Part shown: positions 36,727-48,769 of the stretch, piece by piece | Position numbering within the stretch: position 1 is the stretch's first letter | How the letters are laid out: each line of letters begins with the position of its first letter | DNA from: Halichondria panicea | Lineage: Eukaryota > Porifera > Demospongiae > Suberitida > Halichondriidae | Length of the DNA: 64,000 bases | Assembly (NCBI RefSeq): GCF_963675165.1 | Contig: NC_087377.1 | Coordinates: forward strand, 130,001-194,000 | Direction of reading: 5' to 3' | Translations under genes and position numbers: made by a program | Notes under the pieces: generated by a model | The model's input: only the letters and a program-made list of their open reading frames with translations | Database searches by the model: none | Told to the model about the DNA's origin: nothing

Positions 36727-36849
36727 CTACGGTATTATCGGCGAATCATGTCAAGTTGTTGAAAGGAGTTCAGTTGCCAACCAATTGCAACTAACATGCA
36801 ATATACAGCCACCCACACAACTAAAGAAACAAAACTACTAACAGGGTTT

Positions 36850-37797
36850 TCGGGATTTCCTACCCCCAGCCAAAATATCCCCCCCCCCTAAAATCTGAAT
36901 AATTATTCATAATAAAAATGTATGCCTCGAGGCGTAGCCGCACGAGGGATACGGCAAAGCTGACTGTGTGTGTCTGTTCCAGCTGTAACTCCTCTACGGT
37001 TGTAATACGACGAAAGCTAACAGCTTGTAGCTATAGGCTTCTAGCCACGTTCTCTTGGATTTTGATTCCTGGATTAGCAAACTAAAGCTTCTTTCTCCAG
37101 TTATGGCTAGTTCGACTCACATTGAAGGCTGTTGCAGTCTCTTTCATAGCATCATCTGTCCCCACAAACTTTCTATTCAACATGAGTTAGCCTTGCACTA
37201 AAGCTCTAGCTTTTTGTTAGCTACAATACTCAGAAAATATATGTTAAAACAGCTAGCTAGCAGTAGCCATTATTTTTGTGAAATTGATCTCTTTGGACAC
37301 CCCCTTTAATTATTCCTGTGGATGTAATGCGCATGCGCGCTCATTCCCCATGTGTGAGAAAATAATTTCTAAGATCCAGATCCAGATTTTCCTGGCAGAA
37401 TCATCTTTGTTTCCAGGGCCTGGTAAGCCACAAAACACTACCATTAACAATATAGATAACAATATGCATGTACACAAGTCTTTTTTCTCAATAGATATTA
37501 TAATACACTGAACTGATCTTGGAAGAATCAATTTTCTTCTTTCTTGAGGTCCTGAACAACAATAGATGCATGTAAATAAGTCTTTTCTTCTCAGTGAGTT
37601 AATATAGATAAGCTAACTTTAATATAAATTCATTATAGAAACTACTATAACACTAATACTTTTTGAGCAAAAGCATAACATGGCGAGAGGCATTAGCAAG
37701 CGCACGCTTGCAACACTCGTTTATTATAGGCTTAACATAATTATGCGTAAAGCTGGCTACATTTCACTAGGATGTGTGCGTGTGGGTGTGGTCTCAC
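36850..37797. repeat. interspersed repeat R2, plus orientation, in spacer
   Basis: From about 36,923 (GCCTCGAGGCGTAGCCGCAC) to about 37,410 the sequence matches 44,223-43,830 in reverse. Shared landmarks are CTGTTCCAGCTGTAACT, TTGGATTTTGATTC and GTAATGCGCATGCGCGCTC. It is non-coding. The core (ACTCGAG, AATCCACGAAT, AAATCCAAG) is also related to the element at 17.8-18.4 kb. The stretch 37,410-37,797 shows nothing else. Confidence 0.65.
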
Positions 37798-37930
37798 CTC
37801 TCAAGTTGTGCAGGTCTTGTGTGCAGGGAGAGTCTTCAGGAATGCTGTACTGAGCACTGATTATGGCTAGAGGGTTGTCACCAAATGGAGTATCCATGAA
37901 GCACAGCTTGAACAGTAGTACTCCCAGTGC
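37798..37930 (-). pseudogene. NAK-family kinase C-lobe exon, isolated
   Basis: Acceptor CACACAG, then ALGVLLFKLCFMDTPFGDNP, QYSIPEDSPCTQDLHNLR, then GTGAGACC. At 133 bp it is the most complete of the three copies of this exon and leaves one base, the phase needed for the following RPSIWQV exon, but that exon is not present downstream. Upstream on the same strand, 38,067-37,940 reads LYVTLGEEVFNVTDDKG and NVILVDGLPAGTTLLPTPEG, an unrecognised exon with a CTCACAG acceptor. Confidence 0.6.
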
Positions 37931-38069
37931 CTGTGTGTGGGCGTATAGTCACCCTCAGGGGTAGGTAGTAGAGTGGTCCCAGCTGGCAGTCCATCCACCA
38001 ATATCACGTTGATACTGCCCTTGTCATCAGTCACATTGAACACCTCTTCCCCCAGCGTAACATAGAGGC

Positions 38070-39132
38070 TGTGAGGACCATATAGATGAGAGGAGGGAAG
38101 TTAGCTGTATAGGTTAAAGTTGACGGTTAGCAATAAGCATACGCAAGTGGACTATTAGTAGAGAGCAAGTGGTGGTCTTAATTACATTAGAGGGGGCGGT
38201 ACCTTGACCTTGTATAAGCCCAGGCTATAGTTATTATACACGTACTTGTATTATAGCCAACAATAACACACATGATTATACGTATCTTCATAGCCCAACA
38301 CTGCGTATACACTCTACGTATATGGAACACATAACGAACATGCAAGCCTCTTATCAACCTTTATATTTCTCACAAGTTATGATGCAGGATGATGCTGCCC
38401 ACCCCCTCACTCAGGGGTACCTGTGTAGGGCTGAGGAATTGATGGACACAATAATTATGGAGACAATATAGACTACCATCATGCACGCAGGTACACTACC
38501 ACCCACTCCACTCATCACACACCACACACATACACACTCCATTAGTATGAGTAGGCAATGGAGGACCATACATTACAACAAAGGGAGCTAGAGAGCTAGT
38601 CTATAGATAGAGTATCTGGGTCCACTCAATAAGACCTGACACTACTCACCCTAGCATTGTCCAGCTCCCTCTGCAGACTAGCCACCATATCCACTAATAC
38701 TGGACTGCGTGCTCCTCCAGCTCATGCCTGCAGACACTATTAAATTCTAGCTCTAGCTCTCTCTCTGATCATGAGGAGGCCACGTGGGTAACAAGAAACT
38801 GCAACTGAAGTGATCCTTACCCAACAACAATGGTAAAGGGTCACTAAACTAGAAAGCTGGAAATGAAATTTTATAAAATAGAAGGTGGTATAATCAAACA
38901 CAGAACACAGAGCATTATAATAGTCAGTACTTATAGTCAACACAGAGTTAGTTCTTTACTTGACATTCTTGCATGCTTCTTTACTTGACATCTTTATTCG
39001 TCCCTTTCAAGCAACTCCAGTATCTGTATGAAAGCATGAGCACAGCACAATCAACCAAAGTTATAGAGAACAAAACATCAGATTAGACTACAATCAGATT
39101 ACAAACACACATACCTTGTCAGGTTATCATGA
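38070..39132. other. spacer, no firm gene
   Basis: A minus-strand stretch at about 38,710-38,652 (SPVLVDMVASLQRELDNAR, then GTGAGT) looks like a short coiled-coil exon end, but an in-frame stop lies between it and the nearest acceptor. Otherwise AT-rich with nothing recognisable. Confidence 0.35.
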
Positions 39133-39518
39133 TCAATTGGTGGCACTATGAGCAACTGCAGTTGCTGTCCTCACATACTTGTCTTCAATTTCCTCGGCTA
39201 CATCGTTACGCTCAACAGTAGGCCTCCTTAGACATTCACATATGTAAGGCCATGTCATCGGATGCTCTGGATCAGTGACTTCAAGACGCTTGGTTACCAT
39301 CTTCATTAGGCGGCGTTTGTTATGGCGGTAATCATCTTCAATGTTTTCCAAATCATTATTCTTCACTCCGAGAGCCAACCCTAAATCGAACCAGTCTTTG
39401 CTGGCATTCTTGAGACCTTCACAAATTGTTAGAATATCATCTCTAGTCAGAACAATGGACGACCGTTGTGCAGTGTCTCCTCTTTGATTTCTGCTAGGAT
39501 GTTCCTCTTGTGATGATC
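39133..39518 (-). CDS. C-terminal Death-domain exon of a signalling protein
   Basis: After a TGTGTAG acceptor the exon encodes a polar linker (SSQEEHPSRNQRGDTAQ) and a complete Death domain: LTICEGLKNASKDWFDLGLA, LGVKNNDLENIEDDYR, RRLMKMVTKRLEV, MTWPYICECLRRPTVER and NDVAEEIEDKY, ending HSATN-stop. All six helices are represented, including W-x-x-L-G-x-x-L-G and the T-W-x-x-I-C-x-x-L of helices 4-5. Death domains recruit partners by homotypic assembly. The N-terminal exons are not identified. Confidence 0.8.
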
Positions 39519-39639
39519 CTACACACACACACAAGTACATATTGCATTGAAAATGGCCAGTTTTATGACCAACTGCATAATACAGTAAGCATCTGAAAAT
39601 GCACAATAATTACGATAATTATAGCAATGTGTATATTAA

Positions 39640-40237
39640 TGGGGAATGCCGGGACTGTAGGAATCAAGATCATGTATTTTCCAGGCTGAAGGTTTCCGAT
39701 TATGATACATGGAATTATGATAAGAACTTAGTTTATTGGAAGTAAGATAGATAGTCGGTAATATTCGTGGGGTAAACATTCATGGCATTCATTGACAAAT
39801 CAAAAACGGTGATTTTTGTCTGTAAAAATGTCGGCTGACTTTATTGCCTGTACTGCCTGGCATGCGTTCCGGTAAACTTTTTTTATAGGGAGGAAGTCAG
39901 TGCCCACGGAAATAACGAATATTTTACTCCTCGAAAATTACCCACTATACGATAGTAAATGTAATCACATGCACATGCACTTACACAAGTGGCCCCCTAA
40001 AGCTACTTCACACTAATTATGGTAAATGAAATTGGGCAGTTGTAAAAGTTCTGTTTCATTGTGGGGCAGAGGAAGTAAACACTGCATGTGTACACTGGTT
40101 ATGTAATAAGTAGAAAGAACAGAACTTAATGCCTCTTGCCATGTTTTTGCTTTTGCTCAAAAGTATTAGAGTGTTATAGAAGACAATTTGCTTTGATTGT
40201 TTCACAAGAAAGGGGGGTCCACAGTTAATAGTGCATA
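39640..40237. other. spacer with MITE-like GTAATTTTCG repeat
   Basis: Between about 39,757 and 39,953 inverted ends resemble CGGTAATATTCGTGGGG and, complemented, CTATCGTATAGTGGGTAATT, the end type also seen at 44,991-45,181, 48,770-48,897 and in fragments at 9,150 and 62,140. No gene. Confidence 0.5.
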
Positions 40238-41552
40238 TACACTGTTAAAAATGGGTAGTTACAATAGCACCCAAAGTGCTATGCCAACACTCACCTAATG
40301 GTGCTATCACAACACTAAGAGTGCAGTCGTAACTGCTACGTGTTACTAGAACAATAAAGGGTGCTATTATACACTTAAAAGTGCTTGTGGAACATTTTAA
40401 ACAGTGTTGTGCATGCACTTACCTAGTTGTTAAAATCATATTACTCTAACTATACACCAGATGGTGTTACTCAAATAAGAATTGTGTGATTGTAGCACTA
40501 TACATGGTGCAATGTAAGCACCTCTACAAATCACCTGCATGCAAATCAAGGCCAGTCTATAATGATTCGTGTAGTTGCATGTGTAAATAAATAGTTGCTT
40601 ATATAGTATAACAAACCCGTTCCATTAAAATAGTTGAATCTGGTATAATTATTATACCTTTGTATTCAAGCATGCAAGTAGATCATAATTATAGTCACCT
40701 TATTTATTATACTTATTCAGTATAAATTCTAATCACATGCGTAATTATGTATACAGGGGTGAAGCAGCACACTTGTACTGATGACGGAACAATCGGCCCT
40801 GTGAGGAACTTTCCAAGAAAAAATTAGTGCACTTTTCAAGTGTACCGGCAATATTTTAGCTATTCAGTATTTATAACTTATGTGATGAACCAGTACTAGT
40901 TATCATTATTAGTTACTGTAAAACTATGTGTTTGAAGTTGCAACATCTATTGAGGACTAGACTATGTGCATGTCACGCTAACGGACAAATTAATGCCCAA
41001 CAATAATTATTAACAATTCAATCGTCTGAAAAATCATACATCCTGTATTTAGCAAAGTAGCTGGCTTATAGTGTGTTCTTTCTACTCGTACAGTTGCCCT
41101 GCAAATTTAACTCTTACTTTGCTCCCACCCCTCCCCTCTTCCATGCAAGGGCATACACTGATGATATGATCATAATTAATTGATGAGCACAGACTCAAAT
41201 GCGTGGTGGGTAGCCAAGACTACATAAACAAAACAAAATCGTGGGTGGTAGACGTGCAGCACTGATCTCACGTGAACCTTGTGATAGACAGCTGCCTGCA
41301 TGAGAGTCTCTGCACACAGCTGCGTGCACCTTAACTGTACGAAGGCGCCAGGCCTACTCTAGCTCTGTACTGTGCTCTGGTACTACATGGACTAAGTTGC
41401 TAGATGTACTACACTGCAAGATGGCACACTGCTTTGACTCGGAACTATAGAGTAAGTTGCTGCAAAACCATTGTTGTGCTAAAAAGCTTGACATAGACAG
41501 GACTGCAAGTCTACTACTCACTACTATAATTGTAACTATATAATAATTCTTG

Positions 41553-42000
41553 TTGGGCTTTGTGGGCAGCTGTCCGTCAGTCTGATATGTTGGGCTTTGT
41601 GGGCAGCTGTCCGTCAGTCTGATATATGTTGGGCTTTGTGGGCAGCTGTCCGTCCGTCTGATATGCTGGGCTTTGTGGGCAGCTGTCTGTCCGTCTGATA
41701 TGCTGGGCTTTGTGGGCAGCTGTCCGTCAGTCTGATATGTTGGACTTTGTGGGCAGCTGTCCGTCCGTCTGATATGCTGGGATTTGTGGGCAGCTGTCCG
41801 TCAGTCTGATATGTTGGGCTTTGTGGGCAGCTGTCTGTCAGTCTGATATGTTGGGCTTTGTGGGCAGCTGTCCGTCAGTCTGATATGTTGGGCTAAGTGG
41901 GCAGCTGTCCGTCAGTCTGATATGTTGGGCTTTGTGGGCACTTGTCTGTCAGTCTGATATGTTGGGCTTTGTGGGCACGTGTCCGTCAGTTAGATGTATG
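41553..42000. repeat. 37-bp minisatellite, ~12 copies, inside the CACTA-like element
   Basis: The unit contains GGGCTTTGTGGGCAGCTGTC and GTCAGTCTGATATG; start-to-start spacing is 37 bp (39 where AT is doubled). CAG/CCG alternate within GTCCGTC(A/C)GTC. No frame of interest. Confidence 0.93.
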
Positions 42001-42189
42001 TTGAGCGTTAGGAACACTTTCCTGTCAGACTGGTTTTTCGCACGTATCTACATTTGCATACAAATCATCATAATTATAATTTTTGTCTTCCGATTATTGT
42101 TAAATTAATTTCCAATGACAAGAAGATAATGGTTGTTTCTTACAAAATTATCGCATCGTAAGAGCTATAGGTACTCTTTTCATGCAGGG

Positions 42190-43075
42190 TTCATGGAGTC
42201 GAGCTATTTAAACGAGGTTAAAGAATATGCGTCGCAAATTGAGATTCAATATCTGTCCAAAGATAAACCACTGCTCTTTAAAAGGAATAGTCCAAAAACA
42301 AAGCGTAACAAAGGTGCTATCAGGAGTGATATGATCGACCAGCAGTTACAGATGTGCATATATACTTACCTTCTATCCACCACTGACCGATTATGTCTAT
42401 GTAAGTTCACTATTAATCATTATTGTGTTCAAGCATATAGCTGTAAATGTTTGCAGTAGTAATAGAATTTTTTGAAATTACAGGAAAAGATACCTATAGA
42501 TTTACTTTTGAGGTAAATTGGAAAGAATTCGAACAAAGGAGAACAATGTTAAGCTACAGGAGCTGGTCGAAGACTATGCAGTCACTGGTGCAGTCACAAT
42601 CTAATGGTAAATAGAAACCCATATCTTCAAACATACATTTTTTTTTATTCAGTTCTGAAGATAATACTGTAAGAAGAAGGATGCAGTACAAATGATATTT
42701 GTCAAGCTGCTGCTCCACGTATGTAATGCATAAACAGTTACAAATACTTGATACTTGAGAACAGATTCTTCTGTTGCCCTTGAATTCATCCTGTGTGGGG
42801 GGTATATGCCTATTATAACGAGAATAACCCTGTCATCATACATATATAATTATACACAGTAATGCATGCACACTGGATATTTGGAAGAGGTGACAACAGT
42901 TGTTAAAGTGTTAGGCTTTCGGCTTATTTGAATAATTGTCTCCTACTCACTTATATCACTGCCTACTGTTTTTGTGAGCCCCATTCTTATCCCATCATAA
43001 TATGTACATGCAGGTGGATGACATGCAACGTTCGTTCAAGGTAGAAAAAGTGCTATTGAATCTGGATCAATGAAC
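42190..43075 (+). other. exon-like frames inside the CACTA-like element
   Basis: A frame at about 42,190-42,400 reads MESSYLNEVKEYASQIEIQY, LFKRNSPKTKRNKGAIRSD, MIDQQLQMCIYTYLLS and ends near a GTAAGT. After a TTACAG the next stretch (42,483-42,605) reads GKDTYRFTFEVNWKEFEQRR in one frame and LERIRTKENNVKLQELVEDY in another. A last bit near 43,014 (VDDMQRSFKVEKVLLNLDQ-stop) follows CAG. These could be a degraded passenger gene; not recognised. Confidence 0.3.
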
Positions 43076-43829
43076 TACTTCGTCATCGTAGAGAAAGAAG
43101 TGTATGAAGTAGATTCATTCTATGAAACTCTTGTACTATGTTTTTGACATTTTAGTACCCACGTGCATGTCAGCATGGCACCCTTTTATTTTTATATTTT
43201 TAAGGTCCCGAACTGCCTAGTGTATTGTGGTCGTAGTTATTAAACACTTTATGAGGTTATAGGTATACATATCTTCATACTTTTATTGTATGCTATCGTG
43301 ATGCATATCATTATACACATGCTATAATTATGTTACGTCATTTAAGTCAAGTGCATGAGCTTATCGAGAAGTGCAATAAGCATGCATGCAATATTTTATG
43401 CTTTGCATGAAGAGTAGCAATGACAACTGTACCTGTAGTAACAGCAGCACCCATCCCCAGTGCTTTAATAACACCTTGTAGGTGTAGTTGTAAAAGTTAC
43501 ACACAGTTTGGAGTTGCAGTAACTCCAAGAAAGTGCAAGTACAGCACATTTTCATGCTGTTACAACTCCAAAATGAGTGTTTTAATAACACTAAAATCTG
43601 GTGCTGTAATAACTCCATATATGAGTGCCATATTTGGTACAATGGTTTTACCCCACTTTTGGGTGTTACAATAGCACCACATTTTTAACAGTGTACTGAT
43701 CGTCTTAAAATAATGGCCTGTAGCCAAACAGTGGGAGCACACCTTTTTCAAAGGCAATAGTCAGTAGTCTGTGAGATAAATATTAAAGTCAGAATTCAAT
43801 CACAGAAAGTATTTTAATAGTATCTATAA

Positions 43830-44223
43830 CAAGCAGTCCAAGAAAATTGATTCTACCAGGATCTGAAGGGTTGAAAATGGATTCTCTTACACGTGGTATT
43901 GAGCGCGCATGCGCATTACATCCAGGAATAAGGGGTGTGTCTGCAAGTTCTAATTCGAATAGAAACTTTGTGCGAACAGATGATGCTACGAAACATTCTG
44001 AAAAGACTGCAACAGCCTTCAACGCGAGTCAAACTAGCCATAACTCGAGAAAGAAGCTTTAGTTTGCTAATCCACGAATCAAAATCCAAGAGAATATTAT
44101 ATAGAAGCTGTTAAGTTTTCGTCGCATTGCAACCGTTGAGCAGTTACAGCTGGAACAGACACACACACACATGCACACAGTCAGCTTTACCGTATCCCTC
44201 GTGCGGCTACACCTCGAGGCAGA
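43830..44223. repeat. interspersed repeat R2, minus orientation
   Basis: Reverse copy of 36,923-37,410; shares TAACTCGAGAAAGAAGC and GCGCGCATGCGCATTACATC. A short CACACA tract at 44,160 sits where the other copy has TGTGTGTG. Confidence 0.75.
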
Positions 44224-44244
44224 AATACTATACACATGAACTGA

Positions 44245-47200
44245 CCTCTCTGTGTGGTTGAGTCACTCCTTCCCAGAGTGCGGGGTACTGAGGAAAAATA
44301 TGTCGTTAAAAATTAATCAAGGTTTGTTGCACACAAGTATCAGACAGGTACATGTACAGGAAAAGTATTTTCTATACAATTATGTATACCAGTAGATTAC
44401 TTACAGGAAATACGTAGGGTCAAATGATGGCTCTCTTCATCTAAATCGGTTTTCATCAGCAAAAAGTTTACTGATTCAGAACAAAACATTGCCTTCAGGT
44501 TAAATCTACAATGGATGGCTGGAACAACTCCAGGTCGTCTATTAGAATCCAACTCTTTTGAGTATCGCTCAATTCGATCTCTGGACAGCTACAACCAAGC
44601 ATTATAATATACGTAATTAATATATACACATGTAACAGTCACACCAGTCCATTGTTTTTGCATGTTATCCTCCCCAAGAGTGCATGTATACTTAATACCA
44701 AGAGTATATGAGAGAGAGAGAGTATCAAACGTAGGCATACTGTACATCTGTATGCGGAGAGTAACGTGATTTCCTGTATCTCTCACAAGCTTGGAATTTG
44801 CACACTGACTAATCCAAGTGTGGGTGATGTAATCTACTTTCTTGATAGATTACATCACCCACACTGGATTGGTCAGTGTGCAAATTCCAAGCTTGTGACA
44901 GATACAGGAAGTCACGTTACTCTCCGCATACATCTGATGTACAGTGCCTACGTTCGATACTCTCTTCTCTATAATATATACTCTTGTTAATACCGTATAG
45001 CGCGAAATTTTCGAGGCACTTATATTTCATAGAATGGCCTCTAAAAGCATTTCGTTGCACAATGTTTGTGGAATCACTGCTTATCGGAAGCCCCGCCTTT
45101 TAATAATTCTAACAATTTTCAATTTTCGTGTAGGGATTGCTAAGCCACGAAATCCGCGAAAATTAAGCACTATATACGGTATTATACTGCCTATGCATGT
45201 CTCTCTACTAGTACAACTCACAGTGGATGATACTCTATCAACAGTCCAAAGCTCAGGGTTCTCTGAAGGCAGCTCCATCTTCACTGCATTTTCAAATTGA
45301 ATTTCATCAAGATCCATTTCTTTTGTAAATCTATCTTTTTCTTCTAGCTCCTCTCGAATTACCTGTACTAATAAAAGCTCATAAATAAATTATGTAACAC
45401 TGTATGGTAGGCGTATTATTGTATTATGCTTCCTTATCTATTACTGGGAAACGTACCTGTACATGAGTTGCTAGATCCTGACATACCACACATTTCACGT
45501 CAATTATGTCACGGGCCAAGTTCTTTCTGAACAGCAATGCACTGTACATCTTCTCAGTTGGAATGCCAAATACTTTACGAATTAAAATGCTAAACCAACA
45601 GAAACGAGTAAGCTGGATGGATCCATAGCGTTCACCAATAGGAAAGTGTCCACCCTCCAGGATCTCAAACTTTTTACTTTGATCTGTTGCTCGAGCAAAG
45701 ACAGGCCTTTGTTGATGGCCAGAGTTTAAACTCGCACAGTGTTGTATTTCCAAGGTGAGAGGCTTCTTAAACTGCACTTTGGGCTCACATTTCATATGAT
45801 AAATTGAACTGACTAGTTCAGAGTTAGCGGGAGTCTCAAAGTTAGTGGATAACTCAAAGGATATGTGTAAGACACACGTATCGATACCTTCAGGTAGCGA
45901 ATTTTCCAGGACAGAAATCTTAATTCCAAAATTGCTAAACTTCATAGATTTGTTAGTGATTTCCACAAGAGATTCTCCTATAGATATACGAAAATATGTT
46001 ATTTTTAAACACAAAGAGATCAAGGCCATGCATGGTTACATAATTATGTATAGCAAAATTCTGTGAACCATGAAACGAATTCACAATTGAGAGGAAAATC
46101 ATGCACATGAGAAGCAATGGTCTTAAAGTTTGCATATTTTCACCAAAACCAGATGTATACGTTCTAATTAATTTTGACTAGTAATCATGTTTATTATGCT
46201 GTCTCATCATACCTTGTTTTAGACGGTTTGACAGAGTTTCAACTTCTTCACCTGATCCCAATAATCTTTTGCGCTCTAGAGGATCTGTATATACATATGC
46301 AGTAGGAAATGTCAGCAATACCGCATGAGGAGGGAGGGAGACACAAGAGTCAGCAACTACAGCTATAATTATATATATAATTATACACTCTATGGTACTA
46401 CGAATTAAGCTCACGAAATTAATGATCAAAGTGTCAGTCAATTAGGTGAACTCACTGGCATGCTCCACACAGGCCTTGTGAATGCTGCGAACTGCCTCTC
46501 CATCCTCAATCTTTGTAGCAATCTCCACTAATCGACTGTAAGTAGCTGGTGGATACATTTCGAGAATACTTTTACTCTTCCACATCTTCAGAGCAGCGAG
46601 AAATTTTCCTGGGATATTATCAACCATGGAAGGACACTTATCGATAGCGTCAATCTCAGCATCACTGAGGCCCAGCCTGAGCTTGTATCTGTCATAGCCA
46701 GCAATCTCAGTAGACAACTGGAGAAGAGCTTCATCCGAGCACTCACTACTCAACTGAGCGGCAGTCGCTATCACTATCGTCTCATGTGGTTGAACTGTAC
46801 AGATCAAAGTACCTTACAATGACAATGTAACGCACATAGTAGCTTATAATACTCTGAACTGTACACCACATACGAGACTATGTATGTACACAATACAACT
46901 GTAAGGCTATACACTCAACCACTTTAGACTATAATATTATACTGAACGACTATATAATGTCACGCGTGATTACTTTGCGCATGCCAGCTTTTACAGCGAA
47001 CAAGCTAGCCTCCCCTATATAGCCGCTCATCGCATCATTCCCAAGTGGTTCCCTTATAAGCTTAATCCCTTCACACTAGAAATCAAGTTCCAACAAACAC
47101 ATGCACTTGCAATGTGAAAAGTTATAGGATTGGGTATGCAGGGAAAGCACCAAAAAGCGTGGAAACATGCAAGGAGAGAGCTATATACCAATGACATTGA

Positions 47201-47938
47201 CAGTACAATCATAATTATGTCGCCAACATTTACAATTCACTATACCGTGGCACTATAATTATACACGACCAAGCTCACAAAGATAATGGCCGGTCAAAGT
47301 GATGATTCACTAGGTAACTCACTGGTATGCTCCACACAGGCCTTGTGAATGCTGCGAACTGCCTTTCCGTCCTCATTTTTTGTAGCAATTTCCACTAACC
47401 GATCGTAAGTAGCTGTTGAATTGGATGGATTGTCAAGAATGATGCTTTTACTCTTCCACTTCTTTAGAGCAGCGTGAAATCTCCCAGGGATATTAACAAT
47501 GATCTGATCGATAGCACCAATCTCAGCATCACTGAGGCCCAGCCTGTGCTTGTATGTGTCATAGCCAGCAATCTCAGTAGACAACTGGAGAAGAGCTTCA
47601 TTCGAGCACTCTTGACTTAACTGAGCTGCGGTCGCTGTCACTATCGTCTCATGTGGTTGAACTATAGAGATACGTTCTAAAAATAACAACGCACATGCAA
47701 TCATATACAGGTAATATAATTATAGTAGCTGACCACACTATCTGTATGATACACCTGACTCGATGGTTGTGTGTGGAGTCGCTAGTTGACATTCTGACTA
47801 TGAAGCTGACAGTCTAAACTGTAATGATAATAGATCATATACCTTGTACAGTGACATCACTCTTTGGACGCTTTAACAGAGTTTCAACTTCTTCACCTGA
47901 ACCCAATAATCTTTTGCGGTGTCCTGAGACTAGAAGAT
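44245..47938 (-). CDS. Death-Death-linker-ZU5 signalling protein (5' end not found)
   Basis: Exons in order: linker 47,938-47,843 (RKRLLGSGEEVETLLKRPKS); Death 1 47,661-47,323 (LSTEIAGYDTYKHRLGLSDA, FHAALKKWKSKS, YDRLVEIATKNEDGKAVRSI); Death 2 46,794-46,456 (close paralogue); linker 46,284-46,213 (RKRLLGSGEEVETLSNRLKQ); ZU5 45,977-45,457; 45,362-45,222 (VIREELEEKDRFTKEMDLDE); 44,588-44,405 (RDRIERYSKELDSNRRPGVV, ESVNFLLMKTDLDEESHHL); about 44,286-44,243 (PRTLGRSDSTTQR). ZU5 shows FSNFGIKISVLENSLPEGID, CVLHISFEL, KPLTLEIQHCAS and RYGSIQLTRFCWFSI. ZU5 and Death co-occur in UNC5, ankyrins and PIDD; exons after ZU5 may be UPA-like. All checked splice phases agree. Confidence 0.75.
44695..44990. 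repeat. long inverted repeat with ~140-bp arms
   Basis: The arms meet around 44,845 with a few bases of loop: TGTGGGTGATGTAATCTA is followed by TAGATTACATCACCCACAC. Matching continues outward through GCTTGTGA, GATACAGGAA, CACGTTACTCTCCGCATAC and ATACTCT. The left arm also contains a minus-strand frame (LVRDTGNHVTLRIQMYSMPT) that continues as LGIKYTCTLGEDNMQKQW, so one arm may be a reversed copy of a coding exon. It lies in an intron of the ZU5 gene. Confidence 0.85.
44991..45181. mobile_element. MITE-like element in ZU5-gene intron (191 bp)
   Basis: The ends TACCGTATAGCGCGAAATT and, complemented, TACCGTATATAGTGCTTAAT are inverted, followed inward by TTTTCG-GG in both. Related ends occur at 39.76-39.95 kb and 48.77-48.90 kb. 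Confidence 0.7.
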
Positions 47939-47943
47939 CTGTA

Positions 47944-48765
47944 TACGTATGCAGTAGGAAGTGTCAGCAATACGTATACGTAATGAAATGGCAGGTTTCT
48001 AATTATGAGTCCTCTGCATGAGCCTCTCACCAAGTGATTCACGCGTATGCCCCTTGAAAAAGTACCCAGTATATACGTATGCACAGTATCAGTCACAGTT
48101 CATATTCACTTTCAAAAAGAAGTCATCTATAATACCCTCTATAGTTATCATCTTCTGCAATTAACCTCTACACATAATTATACCGTATATGCTCGATCAG
48201 AGGCCGCTCTCAATAGTATAGCCTCCTTTGCTAGCAAAATGAGTAGCCGCTCTCAAATAGTAGCCTCATGCATACAGTGAACTTTGACTCTAGCATTTCT
48301 GGACGAGGCAGCCAAACAAAATATTAGTACTAGCAGCTAGATACATGTACGTAGCTACTGGGTACAGGTAGCAGCTTGTTAGTGCTTCACAAATACTTTC
48401 TCAGAGCAGAACTTTTGATAACAAAACCAGCAAAATGTATAAATTATAGCCGCAGCCTATGATGAAGCATAATAATGGTATGCAATAATTATTCACATTC
48501 CAAGGATCACAAACTAGCAAACTAAATGACCATCATCAACACCACACATCCACTGCATGACACGTTACGTGAAGTCTCAATTAATACCAGCTATAGCTAG
48601 CGTACGTTGCATTTACACATGGCTTGACATAATGATAGTGCAGTTCATATTTATATTGAGGCATGACACACACATACAGAGACTTGATGCTGAGGATTAA
48701 TATTTTGGGTGTAAAATGTTTTTATCATTGTAAAGTGAGGTATTACAATAATCGCAATCTGATTA
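47944..48765. other. upstream region of the Death-ZU5 gene
   Basis: No further exon of the gene found. GCCGCTCTCAATAGTA/ GCCGCTCTCAAATAGTA doublet at about 48,203-48,267. No coding region or promoter element that I can support. Confidence 0.35.
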
Positions 48766-48769
48766 CCAT

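Larger units (their letters stand above)
40240..43693. mobile_element. CACTA/EnSpm-like transposon (3.45 kb)
   Basis: The left end CACTGTTAAAAATGGG and the right end CCACATTTTTAACAGTG are inverted, with TA on both sides. CACTG/CACTA termini and 2-3-bp duplications fit EnSpm. The outer ~300 bp at each side are packed with GTGTTACAATAGCACC-like words in both orientations, the usual transposase-binding subterminal repeats. Inside are a 37-bp minisatellite and a few exon-like frames; no DDE domain was recognised. Confidence 0.75.

Noticed and set aside
43361-43757. Plus and minus frames of 65-93 codons at the right end of the CACTA-like element
   Set aside because: They fall on subterminal repeat words and contain no family motif.
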